Positions 8,260-17,332 of a stretch of 42,633 bases of DNA are shown here, one piece after another. The position numbers and the translations under genes are program-made. The stretch is from Pseudomonadota bacterium (lineage in GTDB: Bacteria; Pseudomonadota; Gammaproteobacteria; Steroidobacterales; Steroidobacteraceae). Each line of letters starts with the position of its first letter. Positions within the stretch are counted from its first letter, which is position 1. Where the stretch lies: assembly GCA_947454465.1 (NCBI GenBank), contig CANGJP010000013.1, positions 1 to 42,633 of the forward strand, read 5' to 3'. The notes under the pieces are model-generated. The model saw only the letters and a list, made by a program, of their open reading frames with translations. It made no database searches and was not told the DNA's origin.

Positions 8260-10089
8260 GTGAGCACTGCTAAGTTACGCAACATCGCCATCATCGCCCA
8301 CGTTGATCATGGCAAAACCACTTTGGTTGATCAGTTGTTAAGGCAGTCCGGTACGCTGGATGCACGCAAGGCTCCGGCTGAGCGGGTCATGGACTCTAAC
8401 GATCTCGAAAAAGAACGTGGTATTACCATTCTTGCCAAAAATACCGCCATCACGTGGGGTGAGTACCGTATCAATATCGTTGATACTCCAGGGCATGCTG
8501 ATTTCGGTGGTGAAGTGGAGCGTGTCTTGTCGATGGTGGACTGCGTGTTACTCCTAGTAGATGCCGTTGACGGGCCGATGCCTCAAACTCGATTTGTGAC
8601 CCAGAAGGCTTTCTCGCATGGCCTACGCCCCATCGTAGTAGTTAATAAGATTGATCGTGATGAGGCGCGCCCAGATTGGGTGTTAGGTCAAACATTCGAT
8701 TTGTTCGATAGCTTAGGTGCCACTGAAGAACAGTTGGATTTTCCTGTTGTCTATGCTTCTGCTTTGCGGGGTATCGCCGGTACTGATCCGAAGAATCTGC
8801 AAGAAAACATGGAGCCTCTATTCAAAGCCATTGTTGAGCATTGCCCACCGCCGGATGTGGATACTGATGGGCCGTTGCAATTGCAGATCAGTCAGCTGGA
8901 TTACTCCAACTATGTCGGTGCCATTGCCATCGGTCGTATCAAGCGTGGTCAATTACGCCGTGGTGGTGCAGTAACGGTCGTAGGCGCCGATGGTAAAACC
9001 CGTAATGAACGTATCATTCAAGTTCTTGGGTTCATGGGGTTGGATCGTGTTGAAGTCAATGAAGCGAGTGCAGGCGATATCGTCGCGTTTGCAGGTATTG
9101 AGCACCCTAAGATTTCAGACACCATTTGCGACCCAACTGCGCCTGAGGCCTTGCCTGCTTTGGTGGTAGACGAGCCAACCATTAGCATGACTTTTGAGGT
9201 CAATACGTCACCATTCTGCGGTCGTGAAGGTAAGTTTGTCACCAGCCGTCAAATTCGTGAGCGCCTGTTGCGTGAAACGATGCATAACGTGGCATTGCGC
9301 GTCGAAGATACACCAAACCCTGATAAATTTATCGTATACGGTCGTGGTGAATTGCACTTAGGTGTGCTGCTGGAAAACATGCGCCGCGAAGGTTATGAGT
9401 TAGCGGTATCTCGTCCGCGCGCTGTGGTGAAGGAAATAGATGGCGTGATGTCTGAACCTTACGAATCAGTCGCTATCGATTTGGATGAAAATAATCAGGG
9501 TGCCGTTATGCAGGCGCTAGGTGAACGAGGTGGTCAGTTGACCAATATGCAGACCGATGGTAAAGGTCGCGTCCGTCTTGAATATATGATGCCCTCTCGC
9601 GGTCTGATCGGTTTCCAAACAGAATTCCGAACCCTGACTTCAGGAACAGGATTGTTACATCATATTTTCGATCACTTCGATCCGGTGCTCGATAAGGAGA
9701 TAGGCCAGCGTCAGAATGGTGTGATGATTTCCAATGGACAGGGTAAGGCGCTGACTTATGCGCTGTTTAGTTTGCAAGAGCGCGGGCGCTTAATGGTTGG
9801 CCATGGTGATGAAGTCTATGAAGGCCAAATTGTGGGTATTCATAGCCGCGACAATGATTTGGTGGTTAATCCACTTAAAGCTAAGAAGCTGACTAACATG
9901 CGCGCTGCTGGTAAAGATGAGAATCAGGTGCTAAGTAATCCGATTCGTTACTCCTTGGAGCAGGCGATGGAATTCATTGATGATGATGAGTTGGTTGAGG
10001 TTACGCCAGGTGAGATTCGTCTTCGCAAGCGTTTCCTTAAGGAGCACGAGCGTAAGCGTCCGGGTCGTGCCGAAGAAAGTGCGGATTGA
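8260..10089 (+). CDS. typA: Ribosome-binding GTPase TypA/BipA
   Basis: BipA is a translational GTPase related to EF-G that helps 50S assembly at low temperature and under stress. The 609-residue product has G1 AHVDHGKTT (13-21), G2 ERGITI (52-57), G3 DTPGHADF (75-82) and G4 NKID (129-132), then domain II, two EF-G-like domains and the BipA-specific C-terminal domain ([25 protein letters not shown]). Length is standard. The start is GTG with a weak ribosome binding site, but the protein begins three residues before the conserved [14 protein letters not shown], so it is well placed. It has its own promoter-like sequence; dusA follows after 25 bp and may be cotranscribed. Confidence 0.97.
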   Translation: MSTAKLRNIAIIAHVDHGKTTLVDQLLRQSGTLDARKAPAERVMDSNDLEKERGITILAKNTAITWGEYRINIVDTPGHADFGGEVERVLSMVDCVLLLVDAVDGPMPQTRFVTQKAFSHGLRPIVVVNKIDRDEARPDWVLGQTFDLFDSLGATEEQLDFPVVYASALRGIAGTDPKNLQENMEPLFKAIVEHCPPPDVDTDGPLQLQISQLDYSNYVGAIAIGRIKRGQLRRGGAVTVVGADGKTRNERIIQVLGFMGLDRVEVNEASAGDIVAFAGIEHPKISDTICDPTAPEALPALVVDEPTISMTFEVNTSPFCGREGKFVTSRQIRERLLRETMHNVALRVEDTPNPDKFIVYGRGELHLGVLLENMRREGYELAVSRPRAVVKEIDGVMSEPYESVAIDLDENNQGAVMQALGERGGQLTNMQTDGKGRVRLEYMMPSRGLIGFQTEFRTLTSGTGLLHHIFDHFDPVLDKEIGQRQNGVMISNGQGKALTYALFSLQERGRLMVGHGDEVYEGQIVGIHSRDNDLVVNPLKAKKLTNMRAAGKDENQVLSNPIRYSLEQAMEFIDDDELVEVTPGEIRLRKRFLKEHERKRPGRAEESAD

Positions 10090-10114
10090 TGATTCAGTGC
10101 TTATTTGAATTGGT

Positions 10115-11119
10115 GTGTCATCCGTAATAGAAAATTCATCTGACGCAACACTCGATCGTCGTGTCTGTGTTGCGCCGATGATGGATTACACCGATCGGCA
10201 TTGTCGCTATCTGATGCGACTGCTTTCGCCCAGTGCCTTGTTGTATACCGAGATGGTCACGGATAAGGCATTGCTTCATGGCGATCCGTCACGTCTTTTG
10301 GGCTTTGATCCTGCTGAGCAGCCCGTTGCATTGCAGCTTGGTGGAAGCAATCCCCAAGAGTTGGCACTAGCAGCAAAGCTTGGTGAGCAGTTTGGCTATC
10401 GTGAAATCAATCTTAATTGTGGTTGTCCTAGTGACAGAGTGAAAAGCGGTCGTTTTGGTGCGTCTTTAATGGCCGAGCCTGAGCGTGTGGCGGAGTGTGT
10501 CAGTGCGATGCGTGCCGTGGTAAGTCTGCCCGTGACAGTGAAGTGTCGGATTGGTATTGAGCCAGGTATGCAAGATCAGGAGGATGCTGATTTTTTACTG
10601 CACTTTATTCATACGGTGGCGCAAGCGGGATGCGTTGTTTTTATCGTGCATGCTAGACGTGCCGTGTTGAATGGCTTAAGTCCAAAAGAAAATCGTGAAA
10701 TTCCGCCGCTTCGCTATGATGTTGTGCAGCAGGTGCGGCGTGCATTACCGGCGCTGACTTTTATCTTGAATGGCGGTATTCGCACCGTGGCTGAAGTGGA
10801 TCAGCATCTGCTGAATGTAGATGGGGTCATGATAGGACGTGAGGCGTATCAGAATCCGTATCTGCTGGCGGATTTGCATCGCGCTCAGGTAGATGCTCAG
10901 TGGTTACCGGATCGTGCGGACGTCCTTCGTTCCTATAGCGAGTATGTCATCAGGCAACATCAGTCAGGTGAGCGTCTTAATGTGATGATCAGGCATGTAC
11001 TCGGGTTGTATCACGGATTGCCCCGTGCGCGTACATGGCGGCGATTCCTCAGTGAGGGGGTTGTGCGTAGTCCGGATTCGCCAAATTTGTTGCGTGAATC
11101 TTTGCGCATTGTGTCTTAA
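10115..11119 (+). CDS. dusA: tRNA-dihydrouridine synthase A
   Basis: Dus enzymes use FMN and NADPH to reduce uridines in the tRNA D-loop; DusA modifies U20/U20a. The 334-residue TIM-barrel protein begins with the flavin-binding motif RRVCVAPMMDYTDRHCR. It has the catalytic-cysteine region INLNCGCPSDRVKSGRFGASLM, the KCRIG segment, HARRAVLNGLSPKENREIPPLRYD (characteristic of DusA rather than DusB or DusC) and the FMN phosphate site LNGGIRT...GVMIGREAYQNPYLL. The start is GTG without a clear Shine-Dalgarno sequence, 25 bp after typA, which suggests cotranscription. It converges on pckG across a strong hairpin. Confidence 0.94.
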   Translation: MSSVIENSSDATLDRRVCVAPMMDYTDRHCRYLMRLLSPSALLYTEMVTDKALLHGDPSRLLGFDPAEQPVALQLGGSNPQELALAAKLGEQFGYREINLNCGCPSDRVKSGRFGASLMAEPERVAECVSAMRAVVSLPVTVKCRIGIEPGMQDQEDADFLLHFIHTVAQAGCVVFIVHARRAVLNGLSPKENREIPPLRYDVVQQVRRALPALTFILNGGIRTVAEVDQHLLNVDGVMIGREAYQNPYLLADLHRAQVDAQWLPDRADVLRSYSEYVIRQHQSGERLNVMIRHVLGLYHGLPRARTWRRFLSEGVVRSPDSPNLLRESLRIVS

Positions 11120-11150
11120 ACCATTGGTCAGTTAATTAATTCGGTATGGC

Positions 11151-11187
11151 AATAAAAAACGGCCGACTGATCAACAGCCGGCCGTTT
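11151..11187 (-). terminator. Rho-independent terminator of pckG
   Basis: AAACGGCCG (11157-11165) pairs perfectly with CGGCCGTTT (11179-11187) around a 13-nt loop. Read on the minus strand the stem is followed by TTTTTTATT, 24 bp after the pckG stop. It may also stop dusA transcripts, but the plus-strand side has only TTT. Confidence 0.88.
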
Positions 11188-11210
11188 GACCATGCCCTGT
11201 AACGGTTGAC

Positions 11211-12953
11211 TTACGCTAGACGTTTTTGAACATCGTCAAGTTGTGCTTTGAGTTTTGCGGGTGTATGGGCGCCGAACTCATTGAGATACTCACCGATCTG
11301 CTCGACCTCTGTACGCCAAGCGTCCTTGTTGATGGATAGCAGTTCTTTGAGTGTGTCGGGTTTAATATCGAGCCCCGAGGTATTCAAATCTGCAGCATTA
11401 GGCAGGTTGCCAATGGCTGTTTCTTGAGCGCCTACTGTGCCTTCGCAGCGATCAAAGATCCAACTAAGTACTCGCAGGTTGTCACCAAATCCTGGCCACA
11501 TGAAGTTGTTGTCCTTGTCCTGACGGAACCAGTTTACGTGATAAATTTTAGGTAGCTTGTCGCTGCGTTCAGCAAAGGACAACCAATGTTGCCAATAGTC
11601 ACCAAAGTTGTAGCCACAGAAGGGTTTCATAGCCATGGAATCGCGACGAACTATCCCGACTGCGCCAGTTGCTGCCGCGGTGGTTTCAGAGGCCATTCCG
11701 GCTCCTACCAGCACGCCGTGAGTCCAGTCACGCGCTTCGTAGACCAGAGGGGCCAATTCGCGACGACGTCCACCAAACAAGATGGCCGAGATGGCTACGC
11801 CATCGGCATCTTCAGCATGAGTGGAGTAGGCAGGGTTCTGTTTAGCTGTGACCGTGAAGCGTGAGTTCGGATGGGCTGCAGGGCCGTTTTTTGGATCGTA
11901 GGGATTGCCGCGCCAATCAGTCACTGGTGTGCCTTCCTTCATGCCTTCCCACCACGGTTGGTTATCTGCTGTCAGCGCAACATTAGTGAAAATGGTGTTG
12001 TGTTGTATGGTTTTGTAGGCATTGGGGTTGGTTTTGAGATTGGTTCCTGGTGCCACGCCGAAATAACCGGCTTCAGGATTGATCGCCCGCAACTGACCAT
12101 CACTACCGACGTTTAACCAGCAGATGTCGTCACCTACAGTCCAAATCTTCCAGCCTGGGATCGTTTCTGGTGGGATGAGCATGGCAAGGTTGGTTTTGCC
12201 ACAGGCAGAGGGGAAGGCCGCAGCAATGTAGCGGGTCTTACCGGCAGGATTCTGGATGCCCATGATCAGCATGTGTTCAGCAAGCCAGCCTTCGCTACGA
12301 GCTTGATAGCTGGCGATGCGAAGAGCGTGACATTTTTTTCCAAGTAGCGCATTGCCACCATAACCAGAACCAATGCTCTTAATGGTTAGGTTCTCTGGAA
12401 AGTGCATGATGAAGCGTTTGTTTGGATCAAGGTCGCCGATCGAATGCAGGCCCTTAACAAAAACGCCATCGCGTTCAATGCGCTTGAGGGCAGCGTCGCC
12501 CATGTTAGCCATGATACGCATGTTGACCACCACATAGGGGCTATCAGTGATTTCTACGCCACAGCGTGCGAAAGGAGAATTGATGGGGCCCATGCAATAG
12601 GGGATGACGTACAGGGTGCGGCCCTTCATGGCGCCAGCAAACAGACCGTCCATTTTGGCATTGGCTTCAGCAGGATCCATCCAATTATTATTTGGGCCTG
12701 CTTCGTCCTTACTCTTGGTGCAAATGAACGTCAGGTGTTCAACGCGTGCCACATCGGTTGGATTCGAGCGGTGCAGGTAGCAGTTTGGATGAGTATTTTC
12801 ATTTAGTTTGATCAGGTCGCCGGTAACGAGCATCTGGTCGATCAGTGCTTTGTTTTCGGCATCACTGCCGTTGCACCAATGAATTTTGTCTGGTTGAGTG
12901 AGTTGTGCAACTTCTTCAACCCATTGCTTCAGCGCTGCGTTAGTCGTAGTCAT
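11211..12953 (-). CDS. pckG: Phosphoenolpyruvate carboxykinase (GTP)
   Basis: This enzyme converts oxaloacetate and GTP to PEP, CO2 and GDP, the first committed step of gluconeogenesis, or runs in reverse for anaplerosis. The 580-residue product is clearly the GTP-type family, not the ATP-type PckA of enterics. It has the P-loop with its reactive cysteine, FPSACGKTN (247-255, C251), the substrate segment GSGYGGNALLGKKC (196-208), the GTP-side TVGDDICWL, and the family segment AILFGGRRRELAPLVYEARDWTHGVLVGAGMASETTAA. Length is slightly below the usual 600 or so. It is monocistronic, ends in a strong terminator, and its promoter must lie in the 291-bp gap shared with the exported-protein gene, where I see no convincing regulator site. 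Confidence 0.97.
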   Translation of the reverse strand: MTTTNAALKQWVEEVAQLTQPDKIHWCNGSDAENKALIDQMLVTGDLIKLNENTHPNCYLHRSNPTDVARVEHLTFICTKSKDEAGPNNNWMDPAEANAKMDGLFAGAMKGRTLYVIPYCMGPINSPFARCGVEITDSPYVVVNMRIMANMGDAALKRIERDGVFVKGLHSIGDLDPNKRFIMHFPENLTIKSIGSGYGGNALLGKKCHALRIASYQARSEGWLAEHMLIMGIQNPAGKTRYIAAAFPSACGKTNLAMLIPPETIPGWKIWTVGDDICWLNVGSDGQLRAINPEAGYFGVAPGTNLKTNPNAYKTIQHNTIFTNVALTADNQPWWEGMKEGTPVTDWRGNPYDPKNGPAAHPNSRFTVTAKQNPAYSTHAEDADGVAISAILFGGRRRELAPLVYEARDWTHGVLVGAGMASETTAAATGAVGIVRRDSMAMKPFCGYNFGDYWQHWLSFAERSDKLPKIYHVNWFRQDKDNNFMWPGFGDNLRVLSWIFDRCEGTVGAQETAIGNLPNAADLNTSGLDIKPDTLKELLSINKDAWRTEVEQIGEYLNEFGAHTPAKLKAQLDDVQKRLA

Positions 12954-13244
12954 TTCGGCTGTCTACCCCACGGATGATAAAAACGAACTGTCGCGAATTC
13001 AGGGACTGCTCCCAGATTACTGTCTCAATCCAAGTCGCTGCAGCTGGATGAGGGGTTTATGGAAACCGCTCCGCTGCGCGTCTTAAGGAAGTAAGTACAC
13101 CACGACTAATGAACCAATAAGGCCGACAATTATAGCGTTTGGATCGATTTTGTGTGTAATTTGATGAATAAGCTTATGCTGCATCCTTGCTGCCCCATTC
13201 TGGCCATAACAAGGTAAAGTCGGGCTTGTATTCGGTAAAAATGT

Positions 13245-13787
13245 ATGTGTGTTCTGGGAGTGCGGGTGGCAAAGTTAAAGCCAAGGTATGAAGTGAGGCT
13301 GGAATGTGGGTACCGTCAAGATGGCGCGGCGTCGGTACATTTGTGGACGTTCATTGGCGTGCTGATCGGAGCGGTCCTGGGTCTGTGTCAGGTTGTCCAT
13401 GCTGCATCGCCTGAGGTGGACGTGCTGGCCGAACTGCGTGTTCCGATCGCGGAACATGGTCCGTCATTTCAATATGTTCCTGCTGACAAATTCGTTCAGG
13501 GGCAGGAGATTTTCTACACCGTGCGCATTCAAAATTCCACTGAAAAATCCATGTCAGGAGTGCAGGTGATACAAGTAGTGCCGGCCAATACCCGTTATGT
13601 TCAACGTTCAGCCACGGGGGCTGGGGCCCAGATATCTTGTTCTTATGATGGTGGCAAGACATTTATCACGGAGACCCCGTCCCCGATAAATCAGAATGGG
13701 GTATGTACCCATTTACGCTGGGACTTGCCCTATCCGTTAGCCTCTAAAGCGGTACTGCTGGCGCGCTTTCGCGTGGTATTTCAGTGA
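13245..13787 (+). CDS. Exported protein with one DUF11-like domain, function unknown
   Basis: I do not recognise a characterised homologue. The product has a basic N-terminal stretch, a hydrophobic span at about 33-51 and a plausible signal-peptidase site after VHA (53), so it is probably secreted to the periplasm or membrane-anchored. The mature part (about 127 residues) resembles one DUF11 beta-sandwich repeat: GQEIFYTVRIQNSTEKSMSGVQVIQVVPANTRYV, followed by SATGAGAQISCSYDGGKTF. C132 and C154 could form a disulfide. The start is uncertain: GTG 13266 has GGGAG 5 nt upstream, and GTG 13293 gives a more usual signal peptide. Its stop overlaps the yoaA start (TGATG), so the two are translationally linked, which is odd for an exported protein and a DNA helicase. 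Confidence 0.72.
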   Translation: MCVLGVRVAKLKPRYEVRLECGYRQDGAASVHLWTFIGVLIGAVLGLCQVVHAASPEVDVLAELRVPIAEHGPSFQYVPADKFVQGQEIFYTVRIQNSTEKSMSGVQVIQVVPANTRYVQRSATGAGAQISCSYDGGKTFITETPSPINQNGVCTHLRWDLPYPLASKAVLLARFRVVFQ

Positions 13788-15805
13788 TGGCGCTGGACTC
13801 GACTGCAAACTCAAGATTCGATTTGCGCGATTTACTGGGCGAGTCGGGACTTTTGGCTGAGCAGTTGCCTGGTTTTACGGCACGAGATGAGCAGATTCAG
13901 ATGGCGGGCTGGGTCGCTCGTGCGATTGCCGAAAAACGGGGTCTCGTGGTTGAGGCCGGCACAGGGGTAGGTAAGACGTTTGCTTATCTGGTGCCGGCCT
14001 TGCTGGCAGGTAAACGGGTCATTATCTCAACAGGCACTCGCAGTCTTCAGGATCAGCTTTTTTATCGCGATCTGCCCACGATCACTTCGATTTTAGGCCG
14101 CCCTCGGCGAGTGGCTTTGTTGAAAGGTCGGGCTAATTATCTGTGTGAGTACCGGTTAAGTCTTGTTATGGGGCAGGCAGAGGCGCGGGGTCTAGGGCGT
14201 GAATTATCGATGAGTTTGCGCAAGGTCAAGCTTTGGTCAATGCAAACTCGCAAAGGGGATGTCAGTGAGTTGGCTGCACTGCATGAAGGCGATCCTATTT
14301 GGCCATGGGTGACATCCACTCGTGATAATTGTCTTGGTGCCGAATGCAGTGCATTTGATCGTTGTCACGTGATGGCGGCAAGACGAGAGGCATTGGCCGC
14401 AGATATTGTGGTGGTGAATCATCATTTGTTGATGGCAGACTTACTACTCAAAGAGCGTGGTTTTGGTGATCTGCTTCCTGGTACGGATGCGGTGATCGTT
14501 GATGAGGCGCATCAATTGCCGGAGGTGGCGACACAGGCGTTTGGTAGTACCTTGAGTGCCCGTCAATTACGTGATTTGGCGCGCGATGTATCCCAGGGCT
14601 TTGCGTCAGCGAAGATAAATGGTTTGGGTAATCTTCATGTCGAGCTGATGCAAGAATTAGAAGCTCAAACGCAGTTAGGTACCCAGGCGTTAAGTGGGCT
14701 GCCCGAAACGCTTGATGCTAATCGCTGGCCTGATCTTTTATTCGATGTGCTTAATGAAGTGCAACGGTTGTTGCGGGCATTTGGTTCAGTCACTGAGTGC
14801 CAACAAGATCAGAACGAATTGCGCAATTTGCATGAGCGTGCTGAAGAATTAGCCGCGCGCTGTGGGTTATTTATTGAGGCTTTAGGGAGTGACGAACAGG
14901 TGACCGCTGCCGTTCATTGGTCGAGTTTCAATAAAGCCGGGTTTGTGCTGCATCATGCACCGGTCGAGGTTGCGCCATTATTATCTGCAGCGATAAAAAA
15001 ACAGGGAGGTGCCTGGATTTTTACGTCTGCAACCTTAGCGGTCGGGCATGATCTACAGCATTATTCGCGCCGGATTGGTATGCCAGAGATAGAGGCGCAG
15101 TTGCTCGGCAGTCCATTCGATTATCATCGACAGGCTTTGCTGTTCATCCCTGATAAATTGGACATGCCCTCCAGTCCAAATCATACACGTCAGGTGCTGG
15201 AGGTATCGTTACCCATTATTGCGGTCAGTGGAGGGCGTGCTTTCCTATTGTTTACTAGTTACCGTGCGCTGCGCGAAGCGGCTGAGCGTTTGCGTGTTGT
15301 GTGGGGCGTGTCACCACCCTATCCCTTGCTGGTGCAAGGAGAAGCTCCGCGTGATGAATTATTGAAGCGATTTCGCGAATTGGGTAATGCGGTCCTGTTA
15401 GGTACGGGTAGTTTTTGGGAAGGTGTGGACGTAAAAGGTAATGCACTGTGTGTGGTGGTCATTGATAAATTACCCTTTGCCGTTCCTGATGATCCGCTAC
15501 TTAAAGCGCGCCTGGCAAATATAGAACGTCGCGGTGGTAATGCTTTTATGGAAGAGCAGGTGCCACAGGCTGTGGTCGCCTTGAAGCAAGGGGTTGGACG
15601 TTTAATTCGTGATCGGAAAGATTTCGGAGTGATTGTCCTATGTGATCGTCGTTTGACTACTCGCAGTTACGGTGCCGTATTCCTCAATAGTCTGCCAGCA
15701 ATGCCGCGAACTACCGATCCAGTGAAGGTGTCGGCGTTCCTGCGCGGTCACTTGCATGATGATAGATTGTTTGCTGAGTCATCCTCTGGTGGGGTGTTAT
15801 CTTGA
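13787..15805 (+). CDS. yoaA: DinG/XPD-family DNA helicase YoaA
   Basis: YoaA is an iron-sulfur helicase of the XPD/DinG superfamily; in E. coli it works with the HolC clamp-loader subunit to resolve damaged replication forks. The 672-residue protein has Walker A AGTGVGKT (57-64), four cysteines suited to a 4Fe-4S cluster (C120, C182, C187, C193) and the Walker B box DEAH (239-242). Helicase motifs V-VI are in GTGSFWEGVDVKGNALCVVVIDKLPF and QGVGRLIRDRKDFG. yoaA-tsaB adjacency also occurs in E. coli and separates it from DinG. I prefer ATG 13787, overlapping the preceding stop by one base, over GTG 13784. Its own stop overlaps the tsaB start by 4 bases. Confidence 0.94.
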   Translation: MALDSTANSRFDLRDLLGESGLLAEQLPGFTARDEQIQMAGWVARAIAEKRGLVVEAGTGVGKTFAYLVPALLAGKRVIISTGTRSLQDQLFYRDLPTITSILGRPRRVALLKGRANYLCEYRLSLVMGQAEARGLGRELSMSLRKVKLWSMQTRKGDVSELAALHEGDPIWPWVTSTRDNCLGAECSAFDRCHVMAARREALAADIVVVNHHLLMADLLLKERGFGDLLPGTDAVIVDEAHQLPEVATQAFGSTLSARQLRDLARDVSQGFASAKINGLGNLHVELMQELEAQTQLGTQALSGLPETLDANRWPDLLFDVLNEVQRLLRAFGSVTECQQDQNELRNLHERAEELAARCGLFIEALGSDEQVTAAVHWSSFNKAGFVLHHAPVEVAPLLSAAIKKQGGAWIFTSATLAVGHDLQHYSRRIGMPEIEAQLLGSPFDYHRQALLFIPDKLDMPSSPNHTRQVLEVSLPIIAVSGGRAFLLFTSYRALREAAERLRVVWGVSPPYPLLVQGEAPRDELLKRFRELGNAVLLGTGSFWEGVDVKGNALCVVVIDKLPFAVPDDPLLKARLANIERRGGNAFMEEQVPQAVVALKQGVGRLIRDRKDFGVIVLCDRRLTTRSYGAVFLNSLPAMPRTTDPVKVSAFLRGHLHDDRLFAESSSGGVLS

Positions 15806-16479
15806 AGTTATTGGCGATTGATACTGCCACCGAGCAATGCTCTGTGGCTCTGATCCAAGGAATGGCCTGTCTTGAGCGATGTGTGCCCACCCCCCGTGGA
15901 CATACCGACTTGGTTTTGCCGATGATTCAGGAGCTCATGGCGGAGTCTGGTGTCGCTCTAACGCAGCTTGATGCGATCGCTTTTGGTCGTGGTCCAGGTG
16001 CTTTTACGGGTGTGCGCATTGCTATCGGCATCGCACAAGGATTGGGTTATGCATTGGGATTGCCGTTGGTGCCAGTGTCAGATCTAGCGGCAGTGGCCCA
16101 GCAGTCAGTTGATCGGTTGAAAGAAGGAGAGCATGTATTGGTGTGTATGGATGCACGCATGGCCGAGATTTATAGTGGCTTATTTGAACGTGGAAAGGCC
16201 GGTTTGGTTGTTCCTGTCAGGGATGAGGAACTGTTACTGCCAGAGAATATAAGCCTTGCTGGCAGTAATCCGCGTATGGGATTAGGTACGGGATTTCGCG
16301 CTTATCCTGTGTTGCGTGAGTTGTGTCAGGGCATGGACATTGATGAGCATGCCTTACCGCGTGCACGGGACATTGCTCGTCTGGCCGTAGCGGATTATGT
16401 GGCAGGGTTGGGTATGGCACCGGATCAGGTAGCGCCTGTCTATTTGCGGGATCAAGTTGTTCATGTTAAAGCCGGATGA
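15802..16479 (+). CDS. tsaB: tRNA threonylcarbamoyladenosine biosynthesis protein TsaB
   Basis: TsaB (YeaZ) is the non-catalytic partner of TsaD in the TsaBDE complex that places t6A at position 37 of ANN-decoding tRNAs. The 225-residue protein starts KLLAIDTATEQCSVALIQG, has the ASKHA-fold segment AFGRGPGAFTGVRIAIGIAQGLGYALGLPLVPVSDLAA and ends PVYLRDQVVHVKAG, all typical. The start is TTG within the yoaA stop (TTGA overlap), implying translational coupling. Nothing follows on this transcript for about 100 bp, until phoB with its own Pho-type promoter. Confidence 0.95.
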   Translation: MKLLAIDTATEQCSVALIQGMACLERCVPTPRGHTDLVLPMIQELMAESGVALTQLDAIAFGRGPGAFTGVRIAIGIAQGLGYALGLPLVPVSDLAAVAQQSVDRLKEGEHVLVCMDARMAEIYSGLFERGKAGLVVPVRDEELLLPENISLAGSNPRMGLGTGFRAYPVLRELCQGMDIDEHALPRARDIARLAVADYVAGLGMAPDQVAPVYLRDQVVHVKAG

Positions 16480-16503
16480 CAGTGGAATCGCAAAAATGTT
16501 CGT

Positions 16504-16521
16504 TTGTCATGAATGTGTCAT
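16504..16521 (+). promoter_or_regulatory. Pho box upstream of phoB
   Basis: TTGTCAT (16504-16510) and GTGTCAT (16515-16521) are direct 7-mers separated by GAAT, each matching the CTGTCAT half-site in 6 of 7 positions. This is the 7-4-7 layout of a PhoB site, about 60 bp before the phoB ATG. A third TTGTCAT at 16540-16546 is out of the 11-bp phase and may belong to a second, weaker box. The layout implies phoB autoregulation. Confidence 0.75.
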
Positions 16522-16580
16522 AAATAACTGATTTCATGTTTGTCATCTAAGTGTAAGAGTGGCAACAGTTAAGTAACCCT

Positions 16581-17273
16581 ATGTCAGCTCATATCCTCGT
16601 AGTAGAAGACGAAAAACCAATTCGTGAAATGATTGCTTTTGGCTTGCGCCGTGGTGGGTATGAAGTATCTGAAGCGGCTGATACGAGCCGAGCCCGTTCT
16701 TGTATTGCCGATAGAAGGCCTGACTTGATTCTGGTGGACTGGATGCTACCGGATATGAGTGGCTTGGAGCTCACTCGGTTGTTAAAGCGTGACAAGGAAA
16801 CTAAGGATGTGCCGGTGATCATGTTGACTGCCCGTGCAGATGAGCATGACAAGGTCACCGGTTTGGATAGTGGTGCCGATGACTACATTACCAAACCGTT
16901 CTCACCGCGGGAGTTGCTAGCTCGTATTGCAGCTGTGTTGAGGCGTGCTGCTCCTGCGCATGCTGAAGAGGTCATTGAACTGGATACCTTGAAACTCGAT
17001 GGTAGCAGTCATCGAGTTACCGTAGCGGATCGGGTGGTCACATTAGGTCCGACAGAATATCGCTTACTGTCATTTTTTATGACCCATACGGAACGCGTGT
17101 ATACCCGTAGTCAGTTGCTCGATCGTGTATGGGGCGGCAATGTGTATGTTGAGGAGCGTACGGTTGATGTGCATATTCGCCGTCTTCGTAAGGCCCTCGA
17201 AGAATTTGGTGTTGATCAATATATACAGACCGTACGGGGTTCAGGTTACCGTTTTTCTACCAAGCCCGAATAG
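16581..17273 (+). CDS. phoB: Phosphate regulon response regulator PhoB
   Basis: PhoB activates phosphate-starvation genes when phosphorylated by PhoR. The 230-residue protein has an N-terminal receiver domain with the acidic pair in VVEDE, phosphoacceptor D53 in [11 protein letters not shown], the switch threonine in MLTARAD and the lysine in [13 protein letters not shown]. The OmpR-type winged helix follows, with [31 protein letters not shown] and [12 protein letters not shown]. Size and motifs separate PhoB from OmpR. A Pho box lies upstream, and phoR follows after 59 bp. Its likely targets within this window are phoB itself, pstB, the porin gene and pstS. Confidence 0.96.
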   Translation: MSAHILVVEDEKPIREMIAFGLRRGGYEVSEAADTSRARSCIADRRPDLILVDWMLPDMSGLELTRLLKRDKETKDVPVIMLTARADEHDKVTGLDSGADDYITKPFSPRELLARIAAVLRRAAPAHAEEVIELDTLKLDGSSHRVTVADRVVTLGPTEYRLLSFFMTHTERVYTRSQLLDRVWGGNVYVEERTVDVHIRRLRKALEEFGVDQYIQTVRGSGYRFSTKPE

Positions 17274-17332
17274 CTAGGCAGGAGTGAGTCTAAGCAGAAT
17301 ACAATAGCGGCCTCCGCACTATTGATGGGTAC

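Noticed and set aside
16540-16546. Third TTGTCAT as a second full Pho box before phoB
   Set aside because: It is out of the 11-bp phase with the first box and lacks a good partner 7-mer at 4-bp spacing; at most a half-site.
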